From the NCBI GenBank assembly GCA_012513545.1, contig JAAZCB010000738.1:1-5393 (forward strand): 5,393 nt of DNA. Direction: 5' to 3'. Of this stretch, positions 1-5,393 are shown piece by piece (within the stretch, counting starts at the first letter, position 1; each line of letters begins with the position of its first letter). Under the pieces are notes generated by a model. That model ran no database searches, was not told the DNA's origin, and saw only the letters and a list, made by a program, of their open reading frames with translations. The position numbers and the translations under genes were made by a program. This DNA comes from Clostridiaceae bacterium (GTDB lineage Bacteria; Bacillota_A; Clostridia; Acetivibrionales; Acetivibrionaceae).

Positions 1-13
1 AATTCAGAATGTT

Positions 14-19
14 GGGAGG
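14..19 (+). promoter_or_regulatory. Ribosome binding site that sets the CBM gene start
   Basis: GGGAGG lies 7 bases before the ATG at 27, a normal Firmicutes spacing. An in-frame ATG at 9 lies upstream of this motif, so translation from it would run through the ribosome binding site. The ATG at 27 is therefore the better start. The promoter lies outside the window. Confidence 0.75.
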
Positions 20-26
20 CAAGAAT

Positions 27-506
27 ATGGGATTTATGGACATGTTTTTTAATACAAACTCCAATATGAAACCTGAAAACAAAAATGACCACGAGAGTGT
101 TAAAAGCAGCCTTAACAGATATCAGCCCTTCAACGAAGAGTTTTCACTTGATATGACTTCAGAGCCTTACGGAAACGATATGGCCAGTGCAGACAATTCT
201 TATTCCGGCAGCGGTGTTGAGCTTCAGGATGCCAGGAATACTCTCAGACTTGTTTACAGCGGTATCCTTGCCAATAGCGGTGCAGAAGAAATAGAAGCAG
301 TTGTGGGATATGGAAATAACCTTAGCTGGGAAGATGTCAACAATTATCCCATGCATAATTTGAATAATGGGAAATTTGAATTAATGCTCCCTGTTATCAG
401 AGCAGGTAATATCAATATAGCATTTAAGGATTCTCAAGGTAACTGGGACAACAATTCCGGTATGAACTACAGCTTTACCAATTTCATTTACGAGGGAAGT
501 CATTAG
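27..506 (+). CDS. Small cytoplasmic carbohydrate-binding protein with a CBM25/CBM53-like (starch/glycogen-binding) module
   Basis: This 159-residue protein probably binds alpha-glucan. Residues 1-70 are polar, low in complexity and rich in N, S, E and D, and look like a disordered arm. Residues about 72-152 form a beta-rich module with the pattern of CBM25/CBM53 starch-binding domains: VVGYGNNLSWEDV near 92-104, a GKFELMLPV strand near 115-123, an INIAFKDSQGNWD segment near 129-141, and the closing WDNNSGMNYSF (140-150). The W-D-N-N-x-G-x-N-Y signature is the strongest evidence, and W101 and W140 are candidate sugar-stacking residues. Such modules usually sit at the end of secreted amylases. 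Here there is no catalytic domain, and the N-terminus MGFMDMFFNT has no basic n-region or long hydrophobic core, so the protein is probably cytoplasmic. A glycogen-related role is an inference. The start is taken at 27 because of the GGGAGG motif 7 bases upstream. The gene ends before a terminator hairpin. Confidence 0.8.
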   Translation: MGFMDMFFNTNSNMKPENKNDHESVKSSLNRYQPFNEEFSLDMTSEPYGNDMASADNSYSGSGVELQDARNTLRLVYSGILANSGAEEIEAVVGYGNNLSWEDVNNYPMHNLNNGKFELMLPVIRAGNINIAFKDSQGNWDNNSGMNYSFTNFIYEGSH

Positions 507-525
507 ACTCCCTTCTCTTACAAAT

Positions 526-559
526 ACAGGTGATGGAGTAATTCTCCATTACCTGTTTT
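526..559 (+). terminator. Rho-independent terminator between convergent genes
   Basis: Arms 526-538 and 544-556 form a 13-bp stem (12 Watson-Crick pairs and one G-U) around a 5-base loop TAATT, and the plus strand continues as TTTT to 559. It lies 19 bases after the CBM stop codon. On the other strand it lies 11 bases after the PilZ stop codon, preceded by A-rich sequence and followed by ATTTGTA. It may therefore end both transcripts, although the minus-strand U-tract is weak. Confidence 0.8.
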
Positions 560-567
560 CGTATAAT

Positions 568-1197
568 CTACTCTTCTATTAAATTTCTAATAAAATCTTC
601 CTGTTCCTGTTTTAGTTTTTCAATAAAATTACCAAGCAAACTTTGACAATTATATTCCATGTAAATAATCTTAAGACCGTATTCATAATCAGTTGAACGC
701 TTCATTTTCCACATTATTTTCGCTCCTAAATATATTTCGGAACTGTTAAAGTAAAACCTTACATCGAGCGTATTTCCTTCTACCTCTTCTTTTTTTGAAC
801 ATATCATCAAACCGTTATAGCTTATGTTTTTAATTACTGCCACGTATCCTTCATTACTTATTTTGTTCCTAATGTTTGCATGTATGGAAACAGGAAAACG
901 CTCATGCGCCCTGTTGTTAACAATAAATTCTTCATTGTTTAGAGCAAGTTTGATTATTCCTTCATGAACAACAATACAAACCACATAACAACTGGATATA
1001 TAAATGTTTCCGCCCCTTTCCAATCCCAGGACAACAGGGTCATCTTCCAAGAATTTGACGCAGGTTAAATTCTTGCCGATTTTGACACTTAAAATATCAT
1101 CACTCAACTCACGTATCACATCAAGAACAATTCCCTTTGTCTCAAACGAATTGGAGTAATGCCTTAGAGATATTACATCACCTGATTTGATAAACAT
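568..1197 (-). CDS. PilZ-domain c-di-GMP receptor, YcgR-like two-domain form
   Basis: This 209-residue cytoplasmic protein has the layout of YcgR-type c-di-GMP effectors. Residues about 1-90 form a beta-rich N-terminal domain (PilZN/YcgR-N-like), beginning with a typical SGDVISL strand and followed by a GIVLDV strand. Residues about 95-200 form the PilZ domain. Both ligand-binding motifs are intact: RAHER (R96-x3-R100) in the linker between the domains, and NISYNG (N124-x-S-x-x-G129). The late YGLKI strand (173-177) is also typical, and the C-terminus is a charged helix. YcgR homologues act on the flagellar motor or switch in a c-di-GMP-dependent way, but other PilZ proteins control exopolysaccharide or pili, so the output here is unknown and no motility genes are in view. 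The ATG at 1197 is preceded by GGGTGAGGG. The protein appears complete at normal family length. I found no convincing sigma-A or sigma-D promoter directly upstream. Confidence 0.9.
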   Translation of the reverse strand: MFIKSGDVISLRHYSNSFETKGIVLDVIRELSDDILSVKIGKNLTCVKFLEDDPVVLGLERGGNIYISSCYVVCIVVHEGIIKLALNNEEFIVNNRAHERFPVSIHANIRNKISNEGYVAVIKNISYNGLMICSKKEEVEGNTLDVRFYFNSSEIYLGAKIMWKMKRSTDYEYGLKIIYMEYNCQSLLGNFIEKLKQEQEDFIRNLIEE

Positions 1198-1230
1198 AAG
1201 CCCTCACCCTTCTACAAAGATTATCCCCAC

Positions 1231-1546
1231 TTATAAAGTCTTGAAATAATCTACTGCCCATTTTGCTATACTGCTAATTATATCTCTTGTGACATAAGCC
1301 GGTTTAATATAATTGTTCGTTGTCTTTTTCCATCGCTAATCTTCTTTAAAAAAATTGTTCTTCCTCTACTTGCTTTTCTTCCCAAACATTTATATTACCA
1401 ACTTCTTTACATTGCTTCGCTAAATCTTTAATAATATTAGTTTCTTCCTCGGTAATGTTGCTCATTATTATCTCTGTACCATAATGCCCACTTGAAAAAA
1501 TGATTTTTTTATCAAGTGTTTGCCCTAGTCTATTGGATAGTGCTCG
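1231..1546 (-). pseudogene. Probable decayed protein-coding remnant, family not recognised
   Basis: No intact gene fills 1198-1524, but the minus strand reads like broken coding sequence. One frame is open from 1546 to a TAA at 1346-1348 and encodes segments such as LGQTLDKKIIFSSGHYGTEI and ITEEETNIIKDLAKQC. It ends at a run of seven T (1348-1354). Removing one T would join it to a second frame that meets a TAG at 1336-1338 and then stays open to a TAA at 1231-1233, encoding KPAYVTRDIISSIAKW and ending DYFKTL. Both parts have a protein-like mix of charged and hydrophobic residues. A 39-codon ORF with its own ATG (1346-1465) exists inside the first part, but no good ribosome binding site precedes it. 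The remnant could be the C-terminal part of a gene whose 5' end was lost where the DinB gene now ends. I do not recognise the family, and chance open frames in AT-rich DNA remain possible. Confidence 0.35.
1489..1518 (-). terminator. AT-rich hairpin just after the DinB stop codon, possible terminator
   Basis: CACTTGA (1489-1495) and TCAAGTG (1512-1518) pair perfectly. Inside them A1496-1500 can pair with T1506-1510, with A1511 bulged, giving a 12-pair stem and a short loop. The hairpin begins 6 bases beyond the DinB stop codon on the minus strand. No U-tract follows the outer stem; the T-run is inside the 3' arm instead. Terminator function is therefore uncertain, and it could act only as an RNA end-stabilising stem. 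Confidence 0.4.
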
Positions 1547-2025
1547 CTATTAATACCTATGTATTCAGGCAACATACAAGTTTCCTGTTTTATACAACTA
1601 TGTATATATCCTAAATGCCAGCTCATATGTCGAATTTGAGCCAGTATCAAGTCAAATCGACTTAATTTCATTTCCTGACAAATAACCTCTTCCAGAAGAT
1701 AAGTATCATCCATGTTTTTTAAATAAGCTGTAACATTGTCTTTGATGACTAAAAAGTAACTAGATAGAGTTTCTTTATTTAGTTTGATTTTAGATTCCTG
1801 ATCCAAAGAATTCAAACCATCAACATGAAAACTTGGGTATTCGTATATTGTAGGGAGTGTATAAATTCTATCTATAGAATTGAGCATATGGTAAAGTTGC
1901 TTCCAGATTATATAGCCACCAACTCTTTTATCCCAGTAATCCTCGTTAATAAATGCCAGAGTAATATCAATATCCTTAAAGATAATCATTGTTTGTTTTT
2001 CTAGCTTTTGCACAAAATCCCTCAT
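1525..2025 (-). CDS. DinB-superfamily (DinB/YfiT-like) putative metal-dependent protein
   Basis: This 166-residue soluble protein is predicted to be a four-helix bundle. The metal-binding histidines of the DinB/YfiT fold are present: H46 in WKQLYHMLNSIDR (helix 2) and the HxxxH pair H133/H137 in IRHMSWHLGYIHS (helix 4), the typical place and spacing. The C-terminal PEYIGI after the last helix also fits the family. Length is normal (about 150-175). The family includes thiol-dependent transferases and hydrolases and many members of unknown reaction, so no substrate can be given. Despite the name there is no proven link to DNA damage here. The ATG at 2025 is preferred because AGGGAG sits 8 bases upstream; an in-frame GTG at 2032-2034 overlaps that motif. 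The gene appears monocistronic. Confidence 0.8.
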   Translation of the reverse strand: MRDFVQKLEKQTMIIFKDIDITLAFINEDYWDKRVGGYIIWKQLYHMLNSIDRIYTLPTIYEYPSFHVDGLNSLDQESKIKLNKETLSSYFLVIKDNVTAYLKNMDDTYLLEEVICQEMKLSRFDLILAQIRHMSWHLGYIHSCIKQETCMLPEYIGINSEHYPID

Positions 2026-2033
2026 TATACTCA

Positions 2034-2039
2034 CTCCCT
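2034..2039 (-). promoter_or_regulatory. Ribosome binding site of the DinB gene
   Basis: Read on the minus strand this is AGGGAG, ending 8 bases before the ATG at 2025. It overlaps the alternative GTG start at 2032-2034, which argues against that longer start. Confidence 0.65.
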
Positions 2040-2068
2040 ATTTAATTATAACTCCAATTGCAGGTGCG

Positions 2069-2094
2069 ACTATAAACTAAAATGTATGTGTCAA
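2069..2094 (-). promoter_or_regulatory. Possible promoter of the DinB gene (tentative)
   Basis: On the minus strand there is a perfect TTGACA (2089-2094) followed by TATAGT (2069-2074), upstream of the DinB gene. The spacer is only 14 bases, shorter than the usual 16-18, so this is either a weak or regulated promoter or a chance pair. A TATAAT at 2047-2052 has no good -35 box and would place the transcript start almost on the ribosome binding site. Confidence 0.3.
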
Positions 2095-2220
2095 CAATAT
2101 TCTACCACATATCACCAAAGAATCAATAAATTAATACTATTATATATTCTTTATAAAAATGATGATTCCTTTTCAAACCATGGAGTGTTTTCAAATCCCA
2201 CTTCATTACATAAGCCTTAA

Positions 2221-2279
2221 GACAAAATTAAGACAAGAGAACCGTCAGACTGTCTCACAAGAAGATGGTTCTCTTGTCT
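2221..2279 (-). terminator. Strong 13-bp inverted repeat ending the ABC exporter operon
   Basis: Arms 2231-2243 and 2267-2279 are a perfect 13-bp inverted repeat (AGACAAGAGAACC and its complement) around a 23-base loop, which itself contains GTCAGACTGTCTC. The distal arm overlaps the permease stop codon. On the minus strand the hairpin is followed by TAATTTTGTC, a modest U-rich tail. It most likely terminates or stabilises the exporter mRNA. The long loop and the GAGAACCGTC / GTCTCA wording resemble dispersed palindromic repeats, so it may be a mobile-type repeat that now serves as a terminator. Confidence 0.65.
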
Positions 2280-4788
2280 AATCAATCGCTCTTATAGCTT
2301 CTACAGTGTGGATGCGCATCATTCTCCTGATAGGAAAGATTGATGCCAGAAGGCACCCAGTGATGCATACTCCAAAAGCTGCATACATTTCGCGCCAAGG
2401 CGTAACCCATACTACATTATGGTTCTTTGATAGCATCAGATAAAAAATGTAGTTCAATAAAAGTCCTATGCCCGTCCCGAGAATCCAACTTAAGATGCCG
2501 TAAAAAAGACATTCTGCAAGGATTAAACCTTTTAACTGTCCCGGAGACATGCCGACGGATTTCAACATTCCAAACTCACGCATTCTGGCAATTAGCTTCG
2601 TGCTTATGGTATTCACAATATTTAACATTACAATAAAGGCAATGCAGGCAAGGATTCCATAGGCAATTTGATCTGCTTGTCTATAGCTCTTCTGAAGCTC
2701 TATTTCGTTTTTAATGTGCTTCTTACCATAATAAACATCATAGCCGGAATACTTTGATACAATCTGTTTGAGCTCATTATATAAAAAGTAAATGCTAGCA
2801 TTCTCATCCATATCAATGTAAATACTATATGCTAAACTGCCTGGAGCATACTCTTCCAGAAGGTCTTTCAAAACTTCCGGATGCATTATTACAAAAAATC
2901 CGTCATTGACATTATATGGGCAATACGGCGCGCAATCAAGCACTCCCCCAATTCTAAATTTGAATCTTTTTTTATTTTCAGAATTACGTATGTCAAATAA
3001 TACCAGTTCAATCTCATCTCCGGGTTCAAGAGTTGTATATCGAATATTTCGCGCAATTGTTGTTACATACCGTGGAATAAGGATTTCATTATTCTTAAGC
3101 ATACTGTCCTCATCAATTTTGCCCTCAAGCAGGTATTTCTCTGCAACTGCTAATTCCTTACTTGTGTAAGAATATATTGCAAATCCGCTATACCCTATAA
3201 GACCATTTTCATTATTATCTTCATGAATACAATGTTTCTGAAATCTTAAATACTCATCGGCTAAAGCATCTTTCCTGAACATCATTGTGTAGTGTGGAAT
3301 ATTATCAAGCCCTATACCATCTAGATATCCTACACTATAGAAGTTTTTGACTCCATCAAGATTAAAAATCTCCTCTTTAACATTGTTAACATCAAGAACT
3401 GCAGTGAAATCTTTAAAATCACGACTTATAATAAAATCTGGAGTATATTCATCTTTGCGTCCCTCATTTGAAGCACGCTCAGACTGTGTAAGAAAGGAAT
3501 ACACCATAAGTATAACGACTGCAAAACTTAAGGAAACAACACTTAATAATAATTTAAATTTTCTCCGCCACAAATTCCTATATGCCATACCAATAATAAA
3601 TCCAACTTTCCCGAAAGCCTTTATCAGTCTCTGCTGTCTTGCCCCCGGGCTGAAACTGCTCTCGTTTGCCACAACACCCGTGTCACCGGCAATAGCCATA
3701 AGAGGAGTAATCTTTGCTGCTTTAACGGCAGGCAGTATTGAAGATGCAAATACGGCAAGCACACAGAATATTACACAAAGTATCATATTACCTATATTGA
3801 TTGCAATTCCAATTCCCCCTTCCGGGAGAAAAATAAGCCTTCCTACACCAATCCAGGAAATGCCAAGCCCGGCCATTATCCCTAAAGGTATAGCTATAAG
3901 GCAAATAAAAAGAGCCTCAAGCAAAACAATCCAGATCAGCTGTCCCGGATTCAAACCAACAGCCCTTAAAATACCATACTGTTGAATCCTGTCCAGCACG
4001 GAAAGGTTCATGATACTGAAAATCGACATAAACACCGCCAGAAGTACTATAATAGAAATTATCAAACCTATGAGCCAAAGAGAGTACTGCATTGTTGAGT
4101 ATTCCTTATCAATATCATCTTCAGGCAGGTTTCGGTTCATTTTTGCGCTTTCCAATCCCTTAATCGCCGAGAGTGCGGATATACCATAGGATATGTCAAC
4201 ACCTTCTTTAAAGCGGACCAGCAGGCTTTTCTTCCCGTCATGTTTAATCAATGAATGGCTGCCATCCATATCATATACCGCAAGCGTTGAGTAATTCCTA
4301 AGAGACCGCTGTTTGCTTTTAATTATTCCCGTAACAACCGAACCGTTGAGGTTTGCAGGAAACCCTTCTATTTTAAGTTCTTTTGCTGCCCATTCCTCAA
4401 TAAGACACTCACCCTCTTTAACCGGTCTGCTCCCCGCAACCAATTGTATGCCACAGAGTTTCCATGCCTCTTTCCCGACAGCAACTTTATTCATATAAAT
4501 GCCATTTTCAAGTCTTTCTCCGGCAATTTCACATGTAATCCCTGCATCCTTTACAAGTACATTATTTTTTACTTTGTCAACAACATCCTGCCGAGGAAGA
4601 ACATAGGCTGCATGATAGTTTCCGTACTCCTCTTCCGATTTTTGAATCACATACACCCTGTAGGTTTCCTGTATGGTAACAATTGAGGTCAGTATTGCAG
4701 TTGAAAGTATAACTCCAAGCATTATTGCAATTGTTGAACGAGGGCGTCGCAGGGCATATCGTGTGCTTAACGAAAGATAGTTTTTCAT
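2278..4788 (-). CDS. ABC transporter permease with two FtsX domains (MacB/LolCE-like superfamily)
   Basis: This 836-residue integral membrane protein is the permease partner of the ATPase encoded just upstream. It is an internal duplication. Half 1 has TM1 near 19-41 after a basic RRPR start, an extracytoplasmic loop of about 190 residues, then three TM helices near 238-263, 284-310 and 330-356. Half 2 restarts with RNLWRRKFK and TM5 near 412-433, has a loop of about 270 residues, and ends with three TM helices near 708-730, 755-783 and 803-820. Each half has the FtsX coupling motif (QQYGILRAVGLNPGQL near 269-284; REFGMLKSVGMSPGQL near 737-752), and LPAVKAAKITPLMAI and FPIRRMMRIHTVEAI close the halves. 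The ATG at 4788 is preferred over an in-frame GTG at 4797 because it overlaps the ATPase stop codon (ATGA) and has AGGAGG 10 bases upstream. The family exports peptides, macrolides or lipoproteins or transmits mechanical work; the substrate here is unknown. Confidence 0.92.
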   Translation of the reverse strand: MKNYLSLSTRYALRRPRSTIAIMLGVILSTAILTSIVTIQETYRVYVIQKSEEEYGNYHAAYVLPRQDVVDKVKNNVLVKDAGITCEIAGERLENGIYMNKVAVGKEAWKLCGIQLVAGSRPVKEGECLIEEWAAKELKIEGFPANLNGSVVTGIIKSKQRSLRNYSTLAVYDMDGSHSLIKHDGKKSLLVRFKEGVDISYGISALSAIKGLESAKMNRNLPEDDIDKEYSTMQYSLWLIGLIISIIVLLAVFMSIFSIMNLSVLDRIQQYGILRAVGLNPGQLIWIVLLEALFICLIAIPLGIMAGLGISWIGVGRLIFLPEGGIGIAINIGNMILCVIFCVLAVFASSILPAVKAAKITPLMAIAGDTGVVANESSFSPGARQQRLIKAFGKVGFIIGMAYRNLWRRKFKLLLSVVSLSFAVVILMVYSFLTQSERASNEGRKDEYTPDFIISRDFKDFTAVLDVNNVKEEIFNLDGVKNFYSVGYLDGIGLDNIPHYTMMFRKDALADEYLRFQKHCIHEDNNENGLIGYSGFAIYSYTSKELAVAEKYLLEGKIDEDSMLKNNEILIPRYVTTIARNIRYTTLEPGDEIELVLFDIRNSENKKRFKFRIGGVLDCAPYCPYNVNDGFFVIMHPEVLKDLLEEYAPGSLAYSIYIDMDENASIYFLYNELKQIVSKYSGYDVYYGKKHIKNEIELQKSYRQADQIAYGILACIAFIVMLNIVNTISTKLIARMREFGMLKSVGMSPGQLKGLILAECLFYGILSWILGTGIGLLLNYIFYLMLSKNHNVVWVTPWREMYAAFGVCITGCLLASIFPIRRMMRIHTVEAIRAID

Positions 4789-5393
4789 TTGCTGCACACC
4801 TCCTGTGATACTATTCTTCCGTCCTCTATATGCATAACCCTGTCACTTAATGCAGCAATTGACGGATCATGTGTTATAACGACAACAGTCTGCTGAAATT
4901 TGGCTACAGACATCTTGAAAAGATTTATTACCTCCCGTCCGGCTTTAGTGTCAAGATTCCCTGTAGGCTCATCTGCAAAGATTACAGAAGGTTTATTTGC
5001 CAATGCCCGTCCGATTGCGACCCTCTGCTGCTGTCCCCCGGAAAGGGCGTTGGGAAGGTGTTTGCATCTGTCAGCAAGACCTAAAAAGTCAATCAATTCT
5101 TTAATATAGCCATTATAAGCCTTTCTTCCGTCAATCAAGAGCGGAAGCATAATGTTTTCTTCCACAGTAAGCACGGGTATGAGGTTAAAGAACTGAAACA
5201 CAAACCCGAATTTTCTCCTTCGCAATATTGACATTTCCTTTTCATTAAGACTGTACATATCTCTATCCTCAAAAAAAACATTACCCGAGGTAGGCCTGTC
5301 CAATCCTCCCAAAAGATGCAGGAGTGTGCTTTTTCCCGAACCGCTCGGTCCAACAATTGAAATAAATTCACCTTGCTTTATTGACAGGTTGGC
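4785..5393 (-). CDS. ABC transporter ATP-binding protein (MacB/LolD-type), N-terminus beyond the window
   Basis: The frame is open to the window edge, giving 202 residues without a start; about 20-30 N-terminal residues are missing compared with the usual length of about 225-235. A TTG at 5310-5312 in this frame is not a start because conserved sequence continues upstream. Numbering from the window edge, all ATPase motifs are intact: Walker A GPSGSGKST (15-23), Q-loop Q67 in FVFQFFNLIPVLTVEEN, signature LSGGQ (117-121), Walker B VIFADE (137-142), D-loop NLD (146-148) and switch histidine H175 in VITHD. The wording LDRPTSG, NLIPVLTVEEN and DEPTGNLD is characteristic of the MacB/LolD/FtsE class that pairs with FtsX-type permeases rather than importers. 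The last codons carry the AGGAGG and the ATGA overlap that start the permease, so the two subunits are translated in coupled fashion. Confidence 0.95.
   Translation of the reverse strand, partial: ANLSIKQGEFISIVGPSGSGKSTLLHLLGGLDRPTSGNVFFEDRDMYSLNEKEMSILRRRKFGFVFQFFNLIPVLTVEENIMLPLLIDGRKAYNGYIKELIDFLGLADRCKHLPNALSGGQQQRVAIGRALANKPSVIFADEPTGNLDTKAGREVINLFKMSVAKFQQTVVVITHDPSIAALSDRVMHIEDGRIVSQEVCSK
4799..4804 (-). promoter_or_regulatory. Ribosome binding site of the permease inside the ATPase gene
   Basis: On the minus strand this is a perfect AGGAGG, 10 bases before the ATG at 4788. It directly abuts the alternative GTG at 4795-4797 (one base between), which is too close for initiation, so the ATG overlapping the ATPase stop codon is chosen. 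Confidence 0.7.

Noticed and set aside
9..26. An upstream in-frame ATG start for the CBM gene at position 9
   Set aside because: The Shine-Dalgarno motif GGGAGG at 14-19 lies downstream of it and points to the ATG at 27.
1198..1345. A sigma-D (flagellar) or riboswitch-type control element upstream of the PilZ gene
   Set aside because: No TAAA/GCCGATAA pair at proper spacing and no recognisable c-di-GMP riboswitch core were found. A lone TATAAT has no matching -35 box.
1346..1465. A 39-codon minus-strand ORF with an ATG as an independent small gene
   Set aside because: No credible ribosome binding site lies before the ATG. The same frame is open and protein-like for 27 further codons upstream, so it reads better as part of a longer broken gene.
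2008..2220. A 70-codon plus-strand open frame across the DinB upstream region
   Set aside because: It begins inside the DinB gene on the opposite strand, lacks a ribosome binding site, and its composition looks like translated AT-rich intergenic DNA.
3347..3985. A 212-codon plus-strand open frame within the permease gene
   Set aside because: It is antisense to a strongly supported FtsX-family coding region, has no ribosome binding site, and its S/T/P/I-rich product is typical of an antisense shadow of membrane protein codons.
5135..5371. A 78-codon minus-strand open frame overlapping the ATPase gene
   Set aside because: It is out of frame with the ATPase, whose Walker A region lies in the same DNA and is clearly the true reading frame.
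1..5393. CRISPR arrays, tRNA or rRNA genes, insertion sequence ends
   Set aside because: No regularly spaced direct repeats, tRNA-like cloverleaf sequences, rRNA segments, or transposase genes with terminal inverted repeats were seen.

Overview
The window is low-GC DNA that looks like a Gram-positive Clostridia chromosome, possibly an Acetivibrio/Ruminiclostridium-type organism. The evidence is strong AGGAGG-type ribosome binding sites, AT-rich intergenic DNA, a YcgR-type PilZ protein with its own PilZN-like N-terminal region, and a starch/glycogen-binding module protein with no export signal. The genus is an inference and cannot be fixed from the sequence alone.

Layout. One gene runs on the plus strand (27-506), a free-standing CBM25/53-like carbohydrate-binding protein. 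It converges on the minus-strand PilZ gene (568-1197), and a hairpin between them (526-559) probably terminates the first and perhaps both. From 1198 to 1524 there is no intact gene. This stretch holds what looks like a decayed reading frame on the minus strand (1231-1546, broken by a frameshift at a run of seven T and by a stop codon), which I could not assign to a family, plus an AT-rich hairpin right behind the DinB stop codon. A DinB-superfamily metalloprotein gene (1525-2025, minus) follows, with a TTGACA-like box upstream. A strong 13-bp inverted repeat at 2231-2279 then closes the last unit, a two-gene ABC exporter operon on the minus strand. That operon is a MacB/LolD-type ATPase (4785 to beyond 5393; its N-terminus lies outside the window) and an 836-residue permease with two FtsX domains (2278-4788), translationally coupled through a 4-base ATGA overlap.

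How the genes work together. Only the ABC pair forms a clear functional unit: the ATPase would power a two-FtsX-domain membrane protein with large extracytoplasmic loops, the architecture of peptide, antibiotic or lipoprotein exporters and mechanotransmission systems. The PilZ protein is a c-di-GMP effector, the CBM protein probably binds intracellular alpha-glucan, and the DinB protein is a probable metal-dependent enzyme. No evidence ties these three together or to the exporter. I see no convincing new multi-gene system here. The most unusual items are the cytoplasmic lone CBM, the unassigned broken ORF, and the long hairpin behind the exporter, which resembles dispersed palindromes of Firmicutes.
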